A stretch of 5,884 nucleotides of DNA, taken from an uncultured Porphyromonadaceae bacterium (GTDB lineage: Bacteria > Bacteroidota > Bacteroidia > Bacteroidales > Muribaculaceae). The stretch covers positions 1 to 5,884 of the forward strand of contig CAMWQF010000190.1 of assembly GCA_947176285.1 (NCBI GenBank). Reading direction: 5' to 3'. A program made the position numbers and the translations under genes. Each line of letters starts with the position of its first letter. Positions within the stretch are counted from its first letter, which is position 1. Below, piece after piece: positions 1 through 4,048 of the stretch. The notes below the pieces were generated by a model. It saw only the letters and a list, made by a program, of their open reading frames with translations. It was not told the DNA's origin and ran no database searches.

Positions 1-6
1 TTTCGT

Positions 7-14
7 TAACTTTG
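7..14 (+). promoter_or_regulatory. Possible Bacteroidetes -7 promoter box
   Basis: TAACTTTG matches the Bacteroidetes -7 consensus TAnnTTTG. It lies in an 11-base word, TTAACTTTGCA, that recurs exactly at 277-287 in the better-supported lipoprotein promoter. The matching -33 TTTG would fall outside the window, so the promoter cannot be confirmed. If real, transcription would start near base 20 and run straight into the hairpin at 17-56. Confidence 0.35.
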
Positions 15-16
15 CA

Positions 17-69
17 AAACAAATGGCACTCTCTTCGGAAGAGAGTGCCATTGTTTAGTTGCTTTTTTT
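17..69 (+). terminator. Strong hairpin with T-tract, probable intrinsic terminator
   Basis: The arms at 22-36 and 38-52 are perfectly complementary over 15 bases around a single central G. In RNA this would fold as a long stem capped by a small UUCG-containing loop. The stem extends by a further AAAC/GTTT after one bulged A. A run of seven T follows at 63-69, about seven bases after the extended stem. It probably ends a gene lying left of the window. The offset T-tract makes it slightly non-ideal, and the promoter-like box just before it allows a short RNA instead. Confidence 0.65.
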
Positions 70-250
70 GACCGTTTTGGGGACAGGTTTTCAATGATGA
101 ATTGGCTACGCCCAAGCTAAAGCAAGTTACAAAGATTGATGATTAATTGATGAAAAAATTGCAGAATGGTACAGTAAGATTATGTAGAATTGGGTGGAAA
201 AAGTGTTAAAAAACATATTTTTTTAGGGATTTCGATAAAAAATCCCAAAA
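70..250. other. Intergenic stretch with an inverted repeat at 221-250
   Basis: No open reading frame of useful length and no RNA gene is recognisable between the first hairpin and the lipoprotein promoter. The only structure is an inverted repeat at its right end: GGGATTT (226-232) pairs with AAATCCC (240-246) around a 7-base loop, and flanking TTTT/AAAA can extend it past one bulged A. It ends three bases before the -33 box of the next promoter, so an operator or upstream promoter element is possible. No T-tract follows at the right place for a terminator on either strand. Confidence 0.4.
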
Positions 251-253
251 TCT

Positions 254-285
254 TTTGGCAGTTCCAAAAATATGTATTAACTTTG
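254..285 (+). promoter_or_regulatory. Bacteroidetes-type promoter of the small lipoprotein
   Basis: A -33 TTTG (254-257) is followed after 20 bases by TAACTTTG (278-285), which matches the Bacteroidetes primary sigma factor consensus TTTG ... TAnnTTTG. Transcription would begin near base 292. This leaves an A/T-rich leader of about 44 bases before the ATG at 336, with no Shine-Dalgarno site, as is usual in this phylum. It is the best promoter in the window. Confidence 0.75.
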
Positions 286-335
286 CACCGTTTTTGATAG
301 CAAAACATGTTTTATTATTTTAAATTTTTAAAAAG

Positions 336-536
336 ATGAAGAAAATCGTTCTCGCTCTCGCTGTTGTATTCAGCGTAGCACTCGTATCTTGTGGTAACAA
401 GAACGCAGAAGCAGAAGACACTGCAGTTGCAGTTGAAGCAGTTGAAGAAGTTGTTGAAGACACTGTAGCTCCTGACTCAGTTGTTGCTGACACTGTTGTA
501 GCTGCTGAAGTTGCTGAAGCTCCCGCTGCTGAATAA
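336..536 (+). CDS. Small Val/Glu/Ala-rich lipoprotein
   Basis: This 66-residue protein has a clear lipoprotein signal peptide: MKK, a hydrophobic core (residues 4-16) and a lipobox LVSC with the acylated Cys at residue 19. The mature part, only about 48 residues, is low-complexity, built from Val, Ala and Glu with recurring Asp-Thr-Val triplets and an APAAE end. It is acidic after residue 24, has almost no positive charge and no recognisable fold. It should sit lipid-anchored in the envelope; acidic residues a few positions after the Cys could serve as a Bacteroidetes surface-export signal, which is inference. Such short lipoproteins are common in Bacteroidales and their function is unknown to me. 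The gene has its own promoter and terminator, so it is probably monocistronic and well expressed. The start is the only ATG giving a complete signal peptide. Confidence 0.85.
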   Translation: MKKIVLALAVVFSVALVSCGNKNAEAEDTAVAVEAVEEVVEDTVAPDSVVADTVVAAEVAEAPAAE

Positions 537-556
537 TTAACGGAGACAAGCAGAGT

Positions 557-580
557 ACGTATCTCATATATGAGACACGT
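557..580 (+). other. Imperfect palindrome downstream of the lipoprotein gene
   Basis: The 24-base segment folds as ACGT-A-TCTCAT paired with ATGAGA-C-ACGT, with one A/C mismatch and almost no loop. It lies 20 bases after the lipoprotein stop codon and just before the stronger terminator. It may protect the 3' end of the mRNA or bind a dimeric protein. No T-tract follows, so it is not a terminator by itself. Confidence 0.4.
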
Positions 581-590
581 CGAAAAGACA

Positions 591-632
591 ATCGGTGCAT
601 TCCCAATGGGGGGTCTGCACTGATTTCTTTTT
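591..632 (+). terminator. Intrinsic terminator after the lipoprotein gene
   Basis: ATCGGTGCA (591-599) pairs with TGCACTGAT (616-624), giving nine pairs including one G-T wobble. Inside the loop, CCC (602-604) can pair with GGG (608-610). The T-rich run TTCTTTTT follows immediately (625-632). Position and form fit a rho-independent terminator of the small lipoprotein gene. Confidence 0.7.
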
Positions 633-666
633 ATCCCGGTCTATGCCCAATGTCGGTAAGATCGTG

Positions 667-753
667 CTACCCCTCCGGGGTAGACAATGATATAGGACTG
701 ACATTTCCCTCGGTTACACCGAGGGTTAACAAAATTATTGCCCTCCGGGCAAT
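667..753. repeat. Cluster of three perfect short hairpins (REP-like)
   Basis: Three perfect inverted repeats lie in 87 bases of non-coding DNA before the HAD gene. The first is CTACCCC-TCC-GGGGTAG (667-683). The second is CCCTCGGT-TAC-ACCGAGGG (707-725). The third is ATTGCCC-TCC-GGGCAAT (737-753). The first and third share the core CCCTCCGGG with the same TCC loop but different outer stems. This resembles a dispersed palindromic repeat unit of the REP/BIME type, but only a genome search could show that. No T-tracts follow, so they are poor terminators. No promoter is visible in 633-768, so the genes to the right may depend on read-through or on a promoter I cannot recognise. Confidence 0.6.
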
Positions 754-768
754 GTAATAGAATGAATT

Positions 769-1425
769 ATGATGGAGTGCGCTAAGGATATTAAGAATGT
801 GATTTTTGATCTGGGGGGAGTTGTGATAGATCTTGACAGGGATCGCGCTGTCAGGGCACTGGAAGAACTCGGATTGGATGGGGCTGACGATATGCTCGGT
901 CTTTACGGGCAAAAAGAACCTTTCTTCGGTCTTGAAACGGGTGAACTCCCTACAGGCGACTTCTTTGATTTGCTGCGTTCTCGAATGAAGCCGGGAGTAT
1001 CTGACGTGCAAATAACAGATGCTTTCAATAAATTTCTCGTTCGCCTTCCTCTTGAGCGGCTCGTAATGCTTCGCCGCATGAGAAAGGAGGGATTCCGCAT
1101 ATTCATGCTGAGCAACACAAACCCTGTGATGTATCTAACTTGGATCGACAGGGCTTTCCGACAGGAAGGATTGACTGTCAATGATTATTTCGACGGTATT
1201 GTGGTCTCATTCCAAGAACTGATGTGCAAGCCAAACGTGGCTATCTTCGAAACCTTGATGCGTCGTTATGGCCTTGTCCCTTCTGAAACGCTTATGCTTG
1301 ATGATTCGGAAAAGAATTGCAAGGCGGCTGAAGAAGCCGGCGCGCATGCTTTCCAAGTGGGCAAAAGCCAGGATGATGATATGATTGCCGTATGCACTAC
1401 GCTCCTGAGAGCAAAAGGTAAATAA
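769..1425 (+). CDS. HAD-family phosphatase (YihX-like, subfamily IA)
   Basis: A 218-residue haloacid-dehalogenase-superfamily hydrolase, the usual length for a soluble cytoplasmic phosphatase. All four HAD motifs are visible. Motif I is FDLGGVVIDLD with nucleophile Asp14; Gly16 replaces the usual second Asp, as in the YihX branch. Motif II is MLSNTN with Ser115. Motif III is Lys154 in CKPNVAIF. Motif IV is LDDSEKNC with Asp178 and Asp179. Residues 24-100 form the small helical cap. Members dephosphorylate small phosphorylated metabolites; the substrate cannot be read from sequence. The gene ends 21 bases before ribF on the same strand, so the two are probably co-transcribed. By context it could be the phosphatase acting on the ribitylamino-uracil phosphate intermediate of riboflavin synthesis, or an FMN or sugar phosphatase. 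ATG codons 1 and 2 are adjacent and either could be used. Confidence 0.85.
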   Translation: MMECAKDIKNVIFDLGGVVIDLDRDRAVRALEELGLDGADDMLGLYGQKEPFFGLETGELPTGDFFDLLRSRMKPGVSDVQITDAFNKFLVRLPLERLVMLRRMRKEGFRIFMLSNTNPVMYLTWIDRAFRQEGLTVNDYFDGIVVSFQELMCKPNVAIFETLMRRYGLVPSETLMLDDSEKNCKAAEEAGAHAFQVGKSQDDDMIAVCTTLLRAKGK

Positions 1426-1446
1426 TAAGTTGAATAGGCTTGAGAA

Positions 1447-2367
1447 ATGAAAAAGGCTGTTACTATCGGAACTTTTGATGGGGTGCATCGAGGTCATCAA
1501 TTGGTGCTTGAGACTCTTAAGTCTGAGGCTGCCAAGAGAAATCTCCAGCCTGTTGCGATGACTTTCGACCGTCATCCCCTGCAACTGATTGCGCCTGACA
1601 GAGCTCCGGGAAATCTGATGTCGGTGCAACGTAAATCTGCCTTGATCAAAGCGGAAGGTGTCGATCCAATAATTCTCCCTTTTACAGAGCAACTCCGCCA
1701 GATGCGCGTCTATGAATGGCTTGAATACATTCATCGCAAATATGATGTGGAACTGCTCGTGGCTGGATATGACAATACTTTCGGCAGTGATGGCATCGAC
1801 CTGAGCATTGCTGACTACAAGGATATCGGGGCTGCCGTTGGAATTGAAGTGGTGTCTGCTCCGGAAGTGGAAGGGGTAAGCAGCAGTGCGGTCAGAAAGG
1901 CTGTAAAAAGAGGAGATATAGTTGCTGCCCGCAATTTGCTCGGGCATCTCCCTGAATTGGAGGGGAAAGTCATGCCGGGTTTCCATGTAGGGCATGAGAT
2001 AGGCTTCCCTACGGCTAACTTGCAAATCTCCCGCGACTTGGTGATTCCCGCAGTGGGAGTCTATGCAGCCATTGCTTTCATCGACGGAGGATCAGAAGGA
2101 ATCCCTGCTATGGTAAACATAGGTTATCGTCCTACTTTTGAGGGTACGGTGAAGTCATCCGGACAACTGACTGTGGAGGCACATATCATAGGTGCTGAAG
2201 AGAATCTATACAATCGCAATATGAGGCTGGAGTTTGTCGATAGGCTTCGCGATGAGATGAAGTTTGGATCGGTTGCAGAACTGGTGAGGCAGTTAGAGAA
2301 GGATAAAGAGGACACATTGAAGAGAGTGAATAGAGATGAATGGATAAAAAAAGGAGGCAAGGATTAA
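1447..2367 (+). CDS. ribF: Bifunctional riboflavin kinase / FAD synthetase
   Basis: RibF phosphorylates riboflavin to FMN with ATP and then adenylates FMN to FAD in the cytoplasm. At 306 residues it has normal length and both domains. The N-terminal FAD synthetase (nucleotidyltransferase) domain, about 1-155, starts with GTFDGVHRGH, containing the ATP-binding HxGH (His14, His17). It continues with GYDNTFG (107-113) and the SSSAVR signature (145-150). The C-terminal riboflavin kinase domain, about 170-305, has GFPTAN (186-191) for ATP and Mg binding, NIGYRPT (224-230) and VEAHI with the likely catalytic Glu244. The segment after GYDNTFG lacks the Arg usually found in FGxxR, a mild oddity. It follows the HAD phosphatase by 21 bases. 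Its last codons form the left arm of the terminator, and the stop TAA sits in that hairpin's apical loop. Confidence 0.95.
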   Translation: MKKAVTIGTFDGVHRGHQLVLETLKSEAAKRNLQPVAMTFDRHPLQLIAPDRAPGNLMSVQRKSALIKAEGVDPIILPFTEQLRQMRVYEWLEYIHRKYDVELLVAGYDNTFGSDGIDLSIADYKDIGAAVGIEVVSAPEVEGVSSSAVRKAVKRGDIVAARNLLGHLPELEGKVMPGFHVGHEIGFPTANLQISRDLVIPAVGVYAAIAFIDGGSEGIPAMVNIGYRPTFEGTVKSSGQLTVEAHIIGAEENLYNRNMRLEFVDRLRDEMKFGSVAELVRQLEKDKEDTLKRVNRDEWIKKGGKD

Positions 2368-2389
2368 ATCCGAGCCTCCATTTTTTTTT
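2346..2389. terminator. Bidirectional terminator between ribF and secG
   Basis: GGAGGC (2353-2358) pairs with GCCTCC (2374-2379), and inside it GGAT (2361-2364) pairs with ATCC (2368-2371), with a 2x2 internal mismatch between the stems. The apical loop is TAA, the ribF stop codon. Nine T follow on the plus strand (2381-2389). Seven A precede the hairpin (2346-2352), which become a T-tract for minus-strand transcription. It therefore fits termination of both convergent genes, ribF and secG. Confidence 0.85.
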
Positions 2390-2402
2390 GATCTTTTTTT
2401 TC

Positions 2403-2777
2403 TTATTGTTGAGCCGGAGCTTCTGTAGCAGCGGCTGCAGGAGTTTCTGCTGCCGGAGCAGAAGGTGTGGCTGCAGGTGCCGGTGCTGTTGTTGGAGCAG
2501 GTGCCGGTGCTGTAGTAGCTGCCGGTGCGGGAGCCATGCCGGAACGTGTCACCGGAGTCTTGATTGCGAAAGACGCGCAGATGCTGACTACGCAGATGAA
2601 GATAGCGAGGCTCCAAGTCGCCTTCTCGATGAAGTCGGTTGTCTTGCGGTAGCCCATATACTGGTTGCCCTGGCTATAGTCAGATGCGAGGCCGCCACCT
2701 TTTGACTTCTGGATTAGTACAGCGCCGATTAGCAGCAACGCTGCAATCACGATAAGAATGCTGAGAAAAATATACAT
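2403..2777 (-). CDS. secG: Protein translocase subunit SecG with Ala/Pro-rich tail
   Basis: SecG is the small auxiliary subunit of the SecYEG channel in the inner membrane and assists SecA-driven export. This 124-residue form has two membrane segments (about 2-22 and 53-72) joined by the conserved cytoplasmic loop IQKSKGGGLAS (22-32) and RKTTDFIEKATW (44-55), typical of Bacteroidetes SecG. After residue 80 comes a 45-residue tail of Ala, Pro, Thr and Gln with a repeated TTAPAPAP-like unit. With SecG's usual topology this tail lies in the periplasm. I chose the ATG at 2777 because the family begins directly with the first membrane helix; an upstream in-frame ATG at 2819 would add 14 residues that fall inside a leader hairpin. 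It is last in the minus-strand cluster, 79 bases after the TPR-like gene, with its own probable promoter, and ends at a shared terminator. Confidence 0.92.
   Translation of the reverse strand: MYIFLSILIVIAALLLIGAVLIQKSKGGGLASDYSQGNQYMGYRKTTDFIEKATWSLAIFICVVSICASFAIKTPVTRSGMAPAPAATTAPAPAPTTAPAPAATPSAPAAETPAAAATEAPAQQ
2473..2513 (-). repeat. 24-base tandem repeat in the secG tail
   Basis: The 17-base word GCAGGTGCCGGTGCTGT occurs identically at 2473-2489 and 2497-2513, a period of 24 bases or eight codons. It encodes two copies of a Thr-Ala-Pro-Ala-Pro-type octad. This is a coding minisatellite that could gain or lose units in frame. Confidence 0.7.
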
Positions 2778-2796
2778 GGTTATGTCGTTTTTTAGC

Positions 2797-2823
2797 GTGG
2801 AGTAGCCCCAAGGGGACATCCAC
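2797..2823 (-). promoter_or_regulatory. Hairpin in the secG leader
   Basis: GTGGA (2797-2801) pairs with TCCAC (2819-2823), and inside it CCCC (2806-2809) pairs with GGGG (2812-2815), separated by a small asymmetric internal loop. It lies between the proposed secG promoter and the secG start, so it would form near the 5' end of the mRNA. No T-tract follows on the minus strand, so termination is unlikely. An mRNA-stabilising or translation-modulating 5' stem-loop is possible (inference). The CCCC/GGGG core with a flanking CTAC resembles the first hairpin at 667-683. Confidence 0.45.
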
Positions 2824-2837
2824 CGAGATTAATATTT

Positions 2838-2872
2838 CAAATTTATAAATACACATTTATTGCGACTCCAAA
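2838..2872 (-). promoter_or_regulatory. secG: Possible promoter of secG
   Basis: On the minus strand, TAAATTTG (2845-2838) matches the Bacteroidetes -7 box TAnnTTTG. A TTTG (2872-2869), inside the last codons of the preceding gene, is a candidate -33 box. The spacing of 23 bases is a little longer than usual. Transcription would begin near 2831, at the outer edge of the leader hairpin. It would let secG be expressed apart from the upstream operon. Confidence 0.45.
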
Positions 2873-3501
2873 GAAATTACTTTCTTAAGGAATCGTATTT
2901 GGTCTGCAAAGTAAATACTTTTTTCTGGATTATTCAAACTTATTTCAGTAATTATTTCCAATGCACGCCTATAATTGCCATTTTTTATCATAATTTTGGC
3001 AAATCCTTCCGTCAAGGAGGGTTTTTCTGTCTCTTTCGGCTCTTTCTTTGGCTTTACCCTAGGAATTGGATTTTTATTCAAAAATGCATCTATTGCCCCA
3101 AAAGTGGCATCATCAGATACGAATTCCAACGACCCATTCTCCTCCATCTCATTCTCGAGCATGGACGCATAATCCAATACCGGCGGCTGAACAGGCACTA
3201 CCGGACTTCCGTCATAATTCCCATCTGCCAAAGGCTCGTCATTGCTTCCGAATTTCTCCAAAAATGAATCAATTGTGTCTGAAGTAGACAATTGGGGAAG
3301 ATCGGATGTGCCATAAAAATCATTGAAATCCTCTGTCGCATCCCCTATTATCGCCCGCAACGCATCCTGATCTCCAATTATGGCTGCAATCCTTCTCCGA
3401 TACATTCTCAGCAATCCCGCATCTTTCTCCGTATAGAGAGCTTCAATATCCGGAATCACATAGTAAGGATACTTTTCTATATCGTTATTATTTACTTCCA
3501 T
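2857..3501 (-). CDS. Uncharacterised TPR-like protein between lptE and secG
   Basis: A 214-residue protein without signal peptide or membrane segment, so probably cytoplasmic. Residues 12-53 are predicted helical (IEALYTEKDAGLLRMYRRRI region). A long acidic, Gly/Pro/Ser-containing middle (about 55-145) looks disordered. A basic Lys/Pro/Glu linker (about 148-162) leads to the C-terminal helices 163-210. There, FAKIMIKNGNYRRALEIIT followed by a NNPEKSIYFADQIRFLKK segment resembles one tetratricopeptide repeat plus a capping helix. I recall similar proteins at this position in Bacteroidetes, but know no experimentally assigned function. It starts two bases after the lptE stop, so translation is probably coupled. 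A scaffold or adaptor role in envelope assembly is a guess from context. Confidence 0.8.
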   Translation of the reverse strand: MEVNNNDIEKYPYYVIPDIEALYTEKDAGLLRMYRRRIAAIIGDQDALRAIIGDATEDFNDFYGTSDLPQLSTSDTIDSFLEKFGSNDEPLADGNYDGSPVVPVQPPVLDYASMLENEMEENGSLEFVSDDATFGAIDAFLNKNPIPRVKPKKEPKETEKPSLTEGFAKIMIKNGNYRRALEIITEISLNNPEKSIYFADQIRFLKKVISLESQ

Positions 3502-3503
3502 AA

Positions 3504-4037
3504 TTACCAGTTGCCGAGTGTTGCATTGAAAATCAAATCTACAAGTTCATCACAAATCTCCTCACATAATCCGTCTTGCACATCTGTAAGCATCAGCGAA
3601 CTGTCAAACTGTCGATATGCAGAGAATGTCTGATCCACATTGTTGGAAGGATTGATTTGGTCGGTATATTTCACCTTTACAGTAATGGTCAGCCGGGTCT
3701 CTGTAGCATAAGCATTAGTGCCCACTGCCTGCGGACTAAGCGAATAGCCGGTGATTTCTCCGCTCATCTCAAGGTCGGAATTTCCATTCACCTCCTGAAG
3801 CCTTGTCTGCCTGGTGATGGTATTCAAAAGCTTATTCTCAAAAGTTTGCTGCAAGGGTGCATACACAAGGGCAGCGCGAATCGGGAAATCCGACACGTGT
3901 ATTGTCTTGTATATGTCATAGTTCAAGGCTGAACCATTGAACTTATAGCTGATCGTGCATCCTGCCAGCAATATTATTGCCGATATAGTGCACACTATTG
4001 ATGAAAGAAAATGTCTCATGTATCTTTTATGTGTCAT
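3504..4037 (-). CDS. lptE: LPS-assembly lipoprotein LptE (Bacteroidetes type)
   Basis: LptE is an outer-membrane lipoprotein that plugs and stabilises the LptD barrel, which inserts lipopolysaccharide into the outer leaflet. This 177-residue protein has a lipoprotein signal with a basic start, a hydrophobic core and lipobox LLAGC (Cys27). It then shows the family pattern: SYKFNGSAL, a region resembling IHVSDFPIRAA, the DLEMSGEITGYSLSP stretch (88-102), alternating strands rich in TRLTITVKVKYT, and a C-terminal helix ending in LIFNATLGNW. This agrees closely with Bacteroides LptE as I remember it; similarity to E. coli LptE is weak. I chose the ATG at 4037, 11 bases after the regulator gene; ATG 4019 would give a more compact signal peptide, and a TTG at 4043 is less likely. 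It is the third gene of the minus-strand operon. Confidence 0.85.
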   Translation of the reverse strand: MTHKRYMRHFLSSIVCTISAIILLAGCTISYKFNGSALNYDIYKTIHVSDFPIRAALVYAPLQQTFENKLLNTITRQTRLQEVNGNSDLEMSGEITGYSLSPQAVGTNAYATETRLTITVKVKYTDQINPSNNVDQTFSAYRQFDSSLMLTDVQDGLCEEICDELVDLIFNATLGNW

Positions 4038-4048
4038 CTGCAATACGC

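Noticed and set aside
24..40. TGGCAC resembling a sigma-54 -24 element
   Set aside because: There is no TTGC at the required spacing, and the word is simply part of the perfect hairpin arm.
370..606. Minus-strand Gln/Leu-rich reading frame
   Set aside because: It is antisense to the low-complexity lipoprotein, and its composition is a mirror of Val/Ala/Glu codons. It also runs through the terminator.
667..753. Hairpin cluster as a CRISPR array
   Set aside because: The three hairpins differ in sequence and spacing, and there are no equal-length direct repeats with spacers or cas genes.
1207..2025. Long minus-strand reading frame of 272 codons
   Set aside because: It is antisense to both the HAD gene and ribF, which carry complete family motifs. 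Its translation shows no recognisable domain and spans the intergenic gap.
2340..2705. Plus-strand Cys/Arg/Ser-rich reading frame
   Set aside because: It is a shadow of the Ala/Pro-rich secG tail and would cross the ribF terminator. Its Cys content comes from the reversed GCN/CCN codons.
2403..2819. Longer SecG start at ATG 2819
   Set aside because: The added 14 residues would come before the first membrane helix, which family members lack, and the codon lies in the leader hairpin near the predicted transcript start.
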